A stretch of DNA of 64,000 nt, from positions 1 to 64,000 of the forward strand of contig NZ_WOEZ01000210.1 of the NCBI RefSeq assembly GCF_013177735.1, read 5' to 3'. The translations under genes and the position numbers were made by a program. The stretch's first letter is position 1, and the number at the start of each line of letters is the position of its first letter. Positions 33,484 through 41,225 of the stretch are shown in pieces. The stretch comes from Paraburkholderia elongata. GTDB taxonomy: Bacteria; Pseudomonadota; Gammaproteobacteria; Burkholderiales; Burkholderiaceae. The notes beneath the pieces were generated by a model. The model searched no databases. It worked only from the letters and a program-made list of their open reading frames with translations, and was not told where the DNA came from.

Positions 33484-34671
33484 ATGTCCAATCCGACTGC
33501 TACATCCTCACGCATGAGCGCGCCTGAAATGCGCGCGACCGTGTCGCTTGCCGCCATCTTCGCGCTGCGCATGCTCGGTCTGTTCATGATCATGCCGGTG
33601 TTCTCGATCTACGCGAAAACCATCCCCGGCGGCGACAACGTGCTGCTGGTGGGTATCGCGCTCGGTGCGTACGGCGTGACGCAGTCCATGCTGTACATCT
33701 TCTACGGCTGGGTCTCCGACAAAATCGGCCGCAAACCGGTCATTGCGACCGGCCTCCTGATCTTCGCGCTCGGCAGCTTCGTCGCGGCGGGTGCGCACGA
33801 CATGACGTGGATCATCGTCGGCCGGGTGATTCAGGGCATGGGCGCGGTGTCGTCCGCGGTGATCGCGTTTATCGCCGACCTGACCTCCGAAGAGCATCGC
33901 ACCAAGGCGATGGCGATGGTGGGCGCCAGTATCGGCGTTTCGTTCGCGGTGGCGATCGTCGGTGCGCCGATCGTGTTCCAGTGGGTCGGCATGAGCGGCC
34001 TGTTCACGCTGGTCGGCATCTTCTCGATTCTGGCGATCGGCCTGGTGCTGTGGGTCGTGCCGGATGCGCCCAAGCCTGTGCACGTGCGCGCGCCGTTCGC
34101 CGAGGTGCTGCATAACGTCGAACTGCTGCGCCTGAACTTCGGCGTGCTCGTGCTGCATGCCACGCAAACCGCGTTGTTCCTCGTCGTGCCGCGCATTCTC
34201 GAAGCCGGCGGCCTGCCGGTCGCGTCGCACTGGAAGGTGTATTTGCCGGTGATGGGCCTCTCGTTCGTGATGATGGTCCCGGCGATCATCGCCGCGGAAA
34301 AACGCGGAAAAATGAAAATCGTGCTGCTGTCGGCGATCGGTCTTATCCTGATCGGACAGTTGTTGTTGGGCGTCGCACCGCATACGATTCTGAGTGTGGC
34401 GGCGATCCTTTTTGTCTACTTTCTCGGCTTCAATATTCTTGAAGCGTCGCAGCCTTCGCTGGTGTCGAAACTGGCGCCGGGCACCCGCAAGGGCGCGGCG
34501 GCCGGCGTGTACAACACCACACAGTCGATCGGTCTTGCACTGGGCGGCGTGGTCGGCGGCTGGCTGCTGAAAGTAGATGGCCAAAGCGCCGTATTCTTTA
34601 CCTGTTCGGCCCTGGTCTTTTGCTGGCTTATAATCGCCGCACAGATGAAACAGCCGCCGCGCAAGGCGTAA
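33484..34671 (+). CDS. MFS transporter
   Basis: A 395-residue major facilitator with about 12 membrane segments and the loop 2-3 motif GWVSDKIGRKP at about 75-85. It resembles the YajR-type drug-proton antiporters in its N-terminal half (ALRMLGLFMIMPVFSIYA) but ends without the extra C-terminal soluble domain of E. coli YajR. Substrate unknown. It precedes ssb, the order uvrA-MFS-ssb being conserved in Burkholderiaceae. Confidence 0.9.
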   Translation: MSNPTATSSRMSAPEMRATVSLAAIFALRMLGLFMIMPVFSIYAKTIPGGDNVLLVGIALGAYGVTQSMLYIFYGWVSDKIGRKPVIATGLLIFALGSFVAAGAHDMTWIIVGRVIQGMGAVSSAVIAFIADLTSEEHRTKAMAMVGASIGVSFAVAIVGAPIVFQWVGMSGLFTLVGIFSILAIGLVLWVVPDAPKPVHVRAPFAEVLHNVELLRLNFGVLVLHATQTALFLVVPRILEAGGLPVASHWKVYLPVMGLSFVMMVPAIIAAEKRGKMKIVLLSAIGLILIGQLLLGVAPHTILSVAAILFVYFLGFNILEASQPSLVSKLAPGTRKGAAAGVYNTTQSIGLALGGVVGGWLLKVDGQSAVFFTCSALVFCWLIIAAQMKQPPRKA

Positions 34672-34794
34672 AAAGGCTCACTCAGAACTCACCTGGCGGC
34701 GGGCTGAGGCGCAGTTCCAGTCTCCGGCCCGCTGGCCTGAGACGTGAATCGTGCGTTGCCGCGCCGCTCGCAACGGAATCAACAGGAGAAACTC

Positions 34795-35337
34795 ATGGCA
34801 TCCGTGAACAAGGTTATTCTCGTCGGCAATCTCGGAGCCGATCCGGAAGTCCGTTATCTTCCGAGCGGCGACGCAGTGGCGAACATCCGCCTTGCGACGA
34901 CGGATCGGTACAAGGACAAAGCGTCCGGCGAAATGAAGGAAGCAACCGAATGGCACCGCGTGTCGTTCTTCGGCCGGCTTGCTGAAATCGTGTCGGAATA
35001 TCTGAAGAAGGGCTCGTCGGTGTACCTGGAAGGGCGCATCCGTACCCGCAAGTGGCAGGCTCAGGACGGCACCGACCGTTACTCGACCGAAATCGTCGCC
35101 GAACAGATGCAAATGCTGGGTGGCCGTGGCGGCTCGATGGGCGGTGGTGGCGACGAAGGCGGTTACAGCCGCGGTGAACCGTCGGAGCGTAGCGGCGGTG
35201 GTGGCGGTGGTGGCCGCGCGGTCTCGGGCGGCGGCGCTTCGCGTGGCGGCAGCGGTGGCGGCGGTGGTGGTTCGAGCCGTCCGAGCGCGCCGGCTGGCGG
35301 TGGGTTTGATGAGATGGACGACGATATTCCTTTCTGA
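34795..35337 (+). CDS. ssb: Single-stranded DNA-binding protein Ssb
   Basis: Essential ssDNA-binding protein. The 180-residue protein has the OB fold ([53 protein letters not shown], about 1-112), a Gly/Ser/Arg-rich linker (about 118-168) and the acidic C-terminal tip MDDDIPF that binds repair and replication partners. AGGAGAA sets the ATG at 34795; a 17-codon upstream frame is ignored. Its terminator is the landing site of the mobile elements that follow. Confidence 0.97.
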   Translation: MASVNKVILVGNLGADPEVRYLPSGDAVANIRLATTDRYKDKASGEMKEATEWHRVSFFGRLAEIVSEYLKKGSSVYLEGRIRTRKWQAQDGTDRYSTEIVAEQMQMLGGRGGSMGGGGDEGGYSRGEPSERSGGGGGGGRAVSGGGASRGGSGGGGGGSSRPSAPAGGGFDEMDDDIPF

Positions 35338-35363
35338 CGGGCACTTTTTAAGAAATGTAATTA
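35338..35363 (+). repeat. Imperfect direct repeat, left copy (post-ssb)
   Basis: Directly after the ssb stop codon the sequence CGGGCACTTT then GAAATGTAATTA occurs; a near copy (CGGGCACTTT then GAAAATGTAAATAA) lies at 35441-35465, ending at the start codon of the first recombinase gene. The pair flanks the ssb terminator. Confidence 0.85.
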
Positions 35364-35367
35364 GCAG

Positions 35368-35398
35368 GCCCGTAACCCTTGTGGTTACGGGCTTTTTT
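35368..35398 (+). terminator. ssb Rho-independent terminator (junction 1)
   Basis: Perfect 10-bp stem GCCCGTAACC (35368-35377) with GGTTACGGGC (35383-35392), 5-nt loop and TTTTTT. The first mobile element begins right at its T-tract. Confidence 0.93.
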
Positions 35399-35399
35399 C

Positions 35400-35465
35400 T
35401 TATTTACATTTTTTATACGCCTTGGTATTGTCCTGCGAACCGGGCACTTTCGAAAATGTAAATAA
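35400..35465. repeat. 13-bp inverted repeat at left end of element A
   Basis: TTATTTACATTTT (35400-35412) and its exact reverse complement AAAATGTAAATAA (35453-35465) are 40 bp apart, centred in front of the first recombinase gene. Paired inverted arms of this kind are typical tyrosine-recombinase binding sites. Confidence 0.9.
35403..35431 (+). promoter_or_regulatory. Probable sigma-70 promoter of element A operon
   Basis: TTTACA (35403-35408), 17-bp spacer, TATTGT (35426-35431), 35 bp before the first recombinase ATG. The -35 hexamer lies inside the repeated attachment motif, so excision or integration could change this promoter. Confidence 0.55.
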
Positions 35466-36737
35466 ATGACCGAACGTTACACTGTCAGAAACGTTGTTTT
35501 CGAATCAGGTGAGCGTTTCGCGCTGCTGGTGGACCACACGGGTGTGCCGTTGTTCGACACGACGGTCTTCACCATGACCGAGTTCCGGGCGCGCAACCGG
35601 GCGAGCGCGACCATCGAGCAGGTGCTGCGTGCGTTGAAGGTCTTCTTGCTCTTTTGCAAGCAGCATAAAATCGACCTCACCCAGCGCATGTTGGAGGGGC
35701 GATTGCTCGAGCTGGGTGAGCTCGACGCGTTGGTGCAGCTATGCCGCCTTCCGATGGCAGATATCGAGTCGCAGGTTGATGCGGACTTGACCCGCGCCGG
35801 GCGAGCGGTGGTTTCTCTTGAGTCCTATCGGGCTCGTGCGAAGGAAGCACCTCCTGAGGTCGCCGGCGATTCCGCCGGCGTTCGGGTCCGCTATATCCGC
35901 CAGTTCATCGGATGGCTGGCCGACAGGCGTCTCCTGAGTCTGAGTGCGCAGCATGCGAATCGCGCAGCGCTCCTCGGCGTGAAGGAAATTGTGGTCTCCG
36001 GGTTGACGGCCCGTATACCGACTGGCAAGGGCCGCAACAAGGCGAGCAGCCGCGTGGCGCTCGATGAGGCCGCACAGGAACGTCTCTGGCAAATCATTGA
36101 CGTCAACTCGTCTGAGAATCCGTGGAAGAGTGGGCACGGCCGCGTGCGCAATGAACTCATCGTCCGGTGGCTCATGGGACTCGGTGTCCGGCGCGGCGAA
36201 CTGCTTGGCGTGAAGGTGGATGATGTGAACTTCAGGGCGAACGAGGTGTTCATTGCCAGACGCGCTGATGACCCAGTTGACCCGCGAACTTACCAACCCA
36301 ACACGAAGACTGCAGACCGTATCCTGCCCATCAGCGACGATTTGGCCACGCGGACACGCCAATACATCATCGAGGAGCGGCGCCGCCACCGCAATTCACG
36401 GAAACATCCGTTCCTGTTCGTAGCCAACGGCGGAGCGCCGCTCTCCCTTCGTGGATTTGACGACATATTCAGCGTGCTTAGTGAAAAGCACCCCGACCTG
36501 CCCAATGTCTTCCCGCACCTGTTCAGGCACACGTACAACTTCAACTTCTCGAAGGTTGCCGACGAAGCGGGCATGGACGAGGAAACCGAAAAGAAGACCC
36601 GGTCACAATTGATGGGCTGGTCAGAGACGTCTGGTTCAGCGGAGACCTACACCCGGCGGGAAGTCGAGCGCAAGGCGCGCGACGCCTCGCTTCAACTGCA
36701 AAACAAGATGGTGAAACCACGCGATGACAACCAATAA
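35466..36737 (+). CDS. Tyrosine recombinase, first of trio in element A (GinA-like)
   Basis: A 423-residue tyrosine recombinase/integrase. The N-terminal half resembles a core-binding domain (about 1-185). The catalytic domain shows Arg242 (GVRRGELLGV), Lys281 in NTKTADR, His351-x-x-Arg354 (HLFRHTYN), Trp385 replacing the last His (LMGWSE, as in Cre), and nucleophile Tyr395 (ETYTRRE). No Shine-Dalgarno precedes the ATG: the upstream bases are the repeat AAAATGTAAATAA, itself containing a start-stop ATGTAA. It overlaps the next gene by 14 bp. Probably works with the next two proteins in integration and excision. Confidence 0.9.
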   Translation: MTERYTVRNVVFESGERFALLVDHTGVPLFDTTVFTMTEFRARNRASATIEQVLRALKVFLLFCKQHKIDLTQRMLEGRLLELGELDALVQLCRLPMADIESQVDADLTRAGRAVVSLESYRARAKEAPPEVAGDSAGVRVRYIRQFIGWLADRRLLSLSAQHANRAALLGVKEIVVSGLTARIPTGKGRNKASSRVALDEAAQERLWQIIDVNSSENPWKSGHGRVRNELIVRWLMGLGVRRGELLGVKVDDVNFRANEVFIARRADDPVDPRTYQPNTKTADRILPISDDLATRTRQYIIEERRRHRNSRKHPFLFVANGGAPLSLRGFDDIFSVLSEKHPDLPNVFPHLFRHTYNFNFSKVADEAGMDEETEKKTRSQLMGWSETSGSAETYTRREVERKARDASLQLQNKMVKPRDDNQ

Positions 36738-38280
36738 CAGCGTTGATTTGCCGGTCGTTGCGCCCTATGTCGGCACTCTTCCGGCCATCGTCAACACTCG
36801 CGGCGGCGCAGTGTTTGACCCTCACCAAGATGAGTGGGACATACGGGAGCCTACCTTCAGCGCCAAACTGCAATTTGAAACGTTGCCCGAGCTCGGTAAT
36901 CACTTCGAGGCGGCGTTTCGGTCAACGCTGGTTTGGTACGCGCAAAACGAATCCTTGCCGCATTTGAGGAATTTGTTCTATCGGGCTCGCCATCTGTTCG
37001 AGTTTGTGTCCGACAGGAGCAAGACGCAAGTCAGCGAAATTACAAGCGTGGACCTGCTCAACTACAAGTCGCACGTCGGACCGGACAGGGAATGGTATCT
37101 GGGTACGGTGTCCGGATTCCTCAAGCGCTGGCGGCGGTTGGGTTACGCCGGCATCACAGAAGATGCCGGCGTACTGTTGAACCAGCTTCGGCTGAAGGGC
37201 AATGTTAAAGGCGTATCTACCGCCACGATGGACCCTTACGACGGCCCATTCACCGCACTGGAGCTCGAAGCGCTGCAGATGGCGTTGAACAGTGGCTACG
37301 CGCAGCACGAGGTGAGCCTCGCGGATTATGTGCTGTGCTGGCTGCTGATGATGCTCGGTCAGCGGCCGACGCAGTACGCGGCGTTGAAGGTCCGCGACGT
37401 TGTCATCGTCCATGAAAAGGGCGGCTCCTCAACATATTCAATACGGATGCCTAGGGCAAAGGGGCGCGACAGCGATGCGCGCGGAGAATTCAAGGACCGC
37501 GTGCTGACCCCCGAGATTGGGACGCTGGTCGCCAGATACGCTGCCGAGGTCAAGAAACGTTTCACCGGACTGCTTGATGACCCGTTGGACGCGCCGCTGT
37601 TCCCTGGCGAACAGGTGGACGCTGCAATTGCCGGGTATGCATTCCACCAGACATCTGCGCAAATAGGGAACAAGATTAATGCGGTGATGAGGAGGCTCGA
37701 GGTCATCTCGGAGCGCACCGGCGACTTCATACACATTGGGCCAAAGCGGTTCCGCTCGACGGTAGGCACCCGAGCGGCGGAGGAAGGCCATGGCGAGCTG
37801 GTGATAGCCGAACTGCTGGACCATTCCGATACGCAGAACGTGGGTGTCTATGTCAACTCGACGCCGGCCATCGTGGAGCGCATCGACAGGGCAGTCGCCA
37901 TGCAGCTCGCGCCGCTCGCGCAAGCGTTTGCAGGCAAACTCATTGATGGTCCTTCAGAGGCTTCGCGAAGAGCCGACCCGACAAGCCAAATCCGGGCGCC
38001 GGGCATCACCGGCGACTTCGCCGCGATATCGAGCTGTGGTAAGCATGGCTTCTGCGGGTTTCTCAAGCCCATTGCCTGTTACACCTGCAACAGTTTCGAG
38101 CCATGGATGGACGGGCCGCACGAACTGGTTCTCGACCATCTGATTGCCGAGAGGGAGCGATTGATGGTCACGGGCGACGCTCGCATTGCGTCCATTAACG
38201 ACCGCGCAATACTGGCGGTCGCCGAGGTTATCCAGCTCTGCGAGACGGCACGTTATGAAAGGAGTGCCGCCCATGGCTGA
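36724..38280 (+). CDS. Tyrosine recombinase, second of trio in element A (GinB-like)
   Basis: A 518-residue recombinase with catalytic-type residues Arg214 (GQRPTQYAAL), Lys246 (RAKGRD), Arg344 in PKRFRSTVGTRAAEEG, His367 (LLDHSD) and Tyr376 (VGVYVN). The His of the usual H-x-x-R is missing (Gly/Lys-Arg there). A C-terminal extension holds four cysteines at 438, 444, 452 and 455 (CGKHGFC, CYTC) followed by FEPW, probably a zinc site. It overlaps both neighbours. Its homologue in element B at 44986-46530 has the same layout with about one third to one half identity by eye. Confidence 0.88.
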   Translation: MTTNNSVDLPVVAPYVGTLPAIVNTRGGAVFDPHQDEWDIREPTFSAKLQFETLPELGNHFEAAFRSTLVWYAQNESLPHLRNLFYRARHLFEFVSDRSKTQVSEITSVDLLNYKSHVGPDREWYLGTVSGFLKRWRRLGYAGITEDAGVLLNQLRLKGNVKGVSTATMDPYDGPFTALELEALQMALNSGYAQHEVSLADYVLCWLLMMLGQRPTQYAALKVRDVVIVHEKGGSSTYSIRMPRAKGRDSDARGEFKDRVLTPEIGTLVARYAAEVKKRFTGLLDDPLDAPLFPGEQVDAAIAGYAFHQTSAQIGNKINAVMRRLEVISERTGDFIHIGPKRFRSTVGTRAAEEGHGELVIAELLDHSDTQNVGVYVNSTPAIVERIDRAVAMQLAPLAQAFAGKLIDGPSEASRRADPTSQIRAPGITGDFAAISSCGKHGFCGFLKPIACYTCNSFEPWMDGPHELVLDHLIAERERLMVTGDARIASINDRAILAVAEVIQLCETARYERSAAHG

Positions 38281-40321
38281 TATCGTCACCTTCGTTCCCC
38301 AGGCCGAGCTTGATGCAGACGCAAATATGGCTGGCTTCATCGACCTGTGCAGGACAAAACTCAGCGTGTTCGGTCAGTCATTGGTCTTCGAAGAAGACAG
38401 TTGGGATGTATCTGACACATTACAGCGCAAGGGTAAGCATAGCGCGGAGAGGCTCGTATTCAGTAATCTCGAGACCAGCAATCAGAGACCGCGCGTCATG
38501 ATGAGCGAGCCGTTCAGGTCGTTTGCGAAATCCTATATGCGATACCAGCACGCCATGAAACCGACGCTGAACGTTGCTGGGCGCATGACGGCTCTGCGCG
38601 CGCTGGAAGCCGCGCTGTTGGAGGCCGGGGCCTCGGACCCGGTGCACACAAACTCGCATGTCCTGAACCGTGCGGCTCAATTGCTCAATGAGCGCCTCGG
38701 TGGTGCCACCGCATACCGAACGGCGGGTCAACTAGAGATGGTTGCCGATTTCCTTTGCGACAACGGGTTACTGGCTGTGCCGACACGCTGGCGTAACCCA
38801 CTCAAACGACCCAGTGATTCGGTTCGGGTTGGAAAGGAGGCCGATGAGCGCCGAGCGGAGAAAATGCCAAGTCACACTGTGCTCGACGCGCTGCCGAAGG
38901 TGTTCGGGCTCGCGACCGAGCCGGCCGACGTGCTGGTATCTTCGGCAACCGCGATTCTCTGTTCCGCTCCTGACCGTATCAATGAAGTTCTCCTGCTGCC
39001 AGTTGATTGCGAAGTCCGGAAAAAGCAAAGCGACTCCGATGATGCATATGGCCTTAGATGGTGGCCAGCCAAGGGCGCCGAGCCTATGGTGAAATGGATT
39101 ATTCCATCGATGACGAGCGTCGTTGAGGAGGCAATCAAGAAAATTCGAACCGTCACCGACGAAGCACGCCAAGTCGCCAAATGGTACGAAAAGAACCCCA
39201 AGAAGCTCTATCTGACCACGGAAACGGAGCACTTGCGCAAACAGGAATGGCTCAGCATGAGCGAAGTCACCGAGGTCATCTTTGCAGACCCGGTAGACCG
39301 GAACGCGGCTGGAGCATGGTGCAAGACCAATAAGGTTCCGAAGGAAAAGCGTGGGAACAAGGCATACGTGCGTTTCGCAGACGTGGAATCTGCCGTATTG
39401 AAAGACCTTCCGCGCGGCTTCCCGACTGTTCACGGGGCAACCGGCCTCAAATATAGTGATGCCATGTTTGTGATTCAGCGTAACGCACTTGCAGTATCCA
39501 AGCCTCGCATCAGGTGCGTCATTGAGCCAATCGGCCACCCGCACATCCATAACAGGCTCGGGGCGCGTTCGGAGACAGGCGTTCAGTCCATCTTCGACCG
39601 ATGTGGACTTTACGAGCCGGACGGAAGTCCGATTCGGGTGCATACGCATCAGTTCCGTCATTACCTGAACACGCTTGCGCAGGCAGGCGGCATGAGTCAG
39701 CTTGATATCGCCAAATGGTCCGGTCGCAAGGATGTGAGGCAGAACAGGTTCTACGACCACGAGACGCCGGACGCCATCGTCGCGCGCATCCGGACGGCGG
39801 TTGGCGACGATACGCGGATGTTCGGCCCGTTGGCCGCCGGCCCAAGGGCGGCACTCATTACCCGGGACGAGTTTGCCCGGCTGAAGGTCCCGACAGCCCA
39901 TACCACGGACTTCGGATATTGCATTCATGACTATGTAATGTCTCCCTGCCAGATGCACCGGGACTGCCTGAACTGTGGTGAGCAGGTTTGCGTGAAGGGC
40001 TTGGAGGAAAAGGAGAAACGCATCCGGCAGGCGCACGCGGAGGCGACGCGACTGCTCGCGATGGCAGAGCGGGCCGAGACCGAGGGAGAATTCGGGGCGA
40101 GCGAATGGGTTGAGCACCACCGGGTCCAACTGGCCCGGGTAACTGCCCTTCTCGAAATCCTGGATGACCCGGCGGTGCCGCGCGGCGCCATCATCCAGTT
40201 GATGCCGGCGGACATTCCGTCTCGGCTGGACCATGCGGCTGAAGCACGCGTGCTGCTGCTCGCCCCGGTAAAGGTCGAATCCTCGCGGGTGCCGCCGATG
40301 TCCGAAGAGGCTACGGCATGA
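38273..40321 (+). CDS. Large tyrosine recombinase, third of trio in element A (GinC-like)
   Basis: A 682-residue integrase with a long N-terminal region and a split-looking catalytic domain: Arg235 (APDRINEVL), Lys267 (WWPAKG), a roughly 190-residue insertion, then His459-x-x-Arg462 (HTHQFRHYLN) and Tyr494 (NRFYDH). The last catalytic His is replaced in SGRKDVRQ. Five cysteines (550, 559, 565, 568, 573: C-x8-C-x5-C-x2-C-x4-C) likely bind zinc. AAGGAG precedes ATG 38273, which I prefer over the upstream ATG at 38186. It overlaps the preceding gene by 8 bp and the next by 4 bp. Confidence 0.87.
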   Translation: MADIVTFVPQAELDADANMAGFIDLCRTKLSVFGQSLVFEEDSWDVSDTLQRKGKHSAERLVFSNLETSNQRPRVMMSEPFRSFAKSYMRYQHAMKPTLNVAGRMTALRALEAALLEAGASDPVHTNSHVLNRAAQLLNERLGGATAYRTAGQLEMVADFLCDNGLLAVPTRWRNPLKRPSDSVRVGKEADERRAEKMPSHTVLDALPKVFGLATEPADVLVSSATAILCSAPDRINEVLLLPVDCEVRKKQSDSDDAYGLRWWPAKGAEPMVKWIIPSMTSVVEEAIKKIRTVTDEARQVAKWYEKNPKKLYLTTETEHLRKQEWLSMSEVTEVIFADPVDRNAAGAWCKTNKVPKEKRGNKAYVRFADVESAVLKDLPRGFPTVHGATGLKYSDAMFVIQRNALAVSKPRIRCVIEPIGHPHIHNRLGARSETGVQSIFDRCGLYEPDGSPIRVHTHQFRHYLNTLAQAGGMSQLDIAKWSGRKDVRQNRFYDHETPDAIVARIRTAVGDDTRMFGPLAAGPRAALITRDEFARLKVPTAHTTDFGYCIHDYVMSPCQMHRDCLNCGEQVCVKGLEEKEKRIRQAHAEATRLLAMAERAETEGEFGASEWVEHHRVQLARVTALLEILDDPAVPRGAIIQLMPADIPSRLDHAAEARVLLLAPVKVESSRVPPMSEEATA

Positions 40322-40785
40322 CACGGTCGAGAGAGAAGAACCTTGATGACGAGGTCGTTGCCAGCATTGTGCGCGTGCTTGATGGCTGGAGCGACAAGCT
40401 CAGCTGGGATGGGCTCATCGACGCCGTCGAGAAGCGCGAGGGACTGAGATACACCCGGCAGGCGCTTCACCGCCACGAGAGAATCCGGCTGGCCTTTGCA
40501 GTCCGGAAGCAGGCACTCTCGGGACAGAGGGGCGAACAGCCGGGCGACGCCGCATCGCCGGAATTGCAGGCGGCTTTGGGTCGCATAGCTCGTCTGGAAG
40601 GCGAGAACCAGCGGCTCGAGGCCGAGAACAACAACCTGCTCGAGCAGTTCGCCCGCTGGGCGTATAACGCCCAGACCCGCAACCTGAGCAAGGAATTTCT
40701 GAACCAGCCGCTCCCCTCCGTCGACCGTGAACAGAGCGACCGGCCGGGCTCGAAGAAGAAACCTCGTGACCCGCAGAGAAGCTGA
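40318..40785 (+). CDS. Small HTH/coiled-coil protein of element A (GinD/TnpC-like)
   Basis: A 155-residue protein. Residues 10-70 look like a helical DNA-binding domain (VLDGWSDKLSWDGLIDAVEK, RYTRQALHRHERIRLAFAVRK); residues 84-115 form a coiled coil (ARLEGENQRLEAENNNLLEQ); the C-terminus is basic. It overlaps the third recombinase by ATGA. Position and size match GinD of GInts and TnpC of Tn554, the small partner needed with the recombinases. The element B homologue (48530-48964) keeps the DGW-KLxWD-LI core and the LLEQF-WAxNA motif. Confidence 0.82.
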   Translation: MTRSREKNLDDEVVASIVRVLDGWSDKLSWDGLIDAVEKREGLRYTRQALHRHERIRLAFAVRKQALSGQRGEQPGDAASPELQAALGRIARLEGENQRLEAENNNLLEQFARWAYNAQTRNLSKEFLNQPLPSVDREQSDRPGSKKKPRDPQRS

Positions 40786-40787
40786 CC

Positions 40788-41225
40788 ATGGCCAATGGAC
40801 AACAAATTGCCGAGCAGAACTTCAGCGCATTCGTCGCCTGGCTCGCCAGCAAAACGGAAAGCGAATTCCGAGCGATGGCCAGTCGCGGCGTCCTGTCCCG
40901 CAAAGAAATCGCCAAGGAATGCGGCTTTGCCCAATCTGCCCTGAGCCAGAATCCGCGTATCAAGGACGCCCTGAAGGCGAAGGAGGATGCATTGCGGGAT
41001 GCCGGTGTGCTGCCGCCTCTCGCACCAAAATCTGACGAATCCGGGGGCGAGTTGCCGTTGCGTGAAACCGGTCGGCAGCGTGCGTCCGTCAACGCCGAGC
41101 GCCTGAACCGGCTCGAACTCGATAATGCCGCCTTGCGTGCCGAAAATGAGGAGCTCAAGCGCAAGCTCGAACAGTATGCCCTTCTCGATGAAGCCCTTGC
41201 CACGACTGGGAGGCTTCTCCGGTGA
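40788..41225 (+). CDS. Second small HTH/coiled-coil protein of element A
   Basis: A 145-residue protein opening MANGQQIAEQN. Residues 30-60 form a likely helix-turn-helix (VLSRKEIAKECGFAQSALSQ then NPRIKDAL), and 103-135 a coiled coil (LNRLELDNAALRAENEELKR). It resembles the VPA1267-type proteins I recall from Vibrio Gamma-Mobile-Trio islands, though I cannot confirm this. It is the best conserved of the small proteins between the two elements (about 60% identical by eye). Its stop overlaps the GTG start of the helicase. Confidence 0.8.
   Translation: MANGQQIAEQNFSAFVAWLASKTESEFRAMASRGVLSRKEIAKECGFAQSALSQNPRIKDALKAKEDALRDAGVLPPLAPKSDESGGELPLRETGRQRASVNAERLNRLELDNAALRAENEELKRKLEQYALLDEALATTGRLLR

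Noticed and set aside
33508-34584. 358-codon minus-strand frame opposite the MFS gene
   Set aside because: His/Asp/Arg-rich shadow of a membrane protein gene, no start signal or motif.
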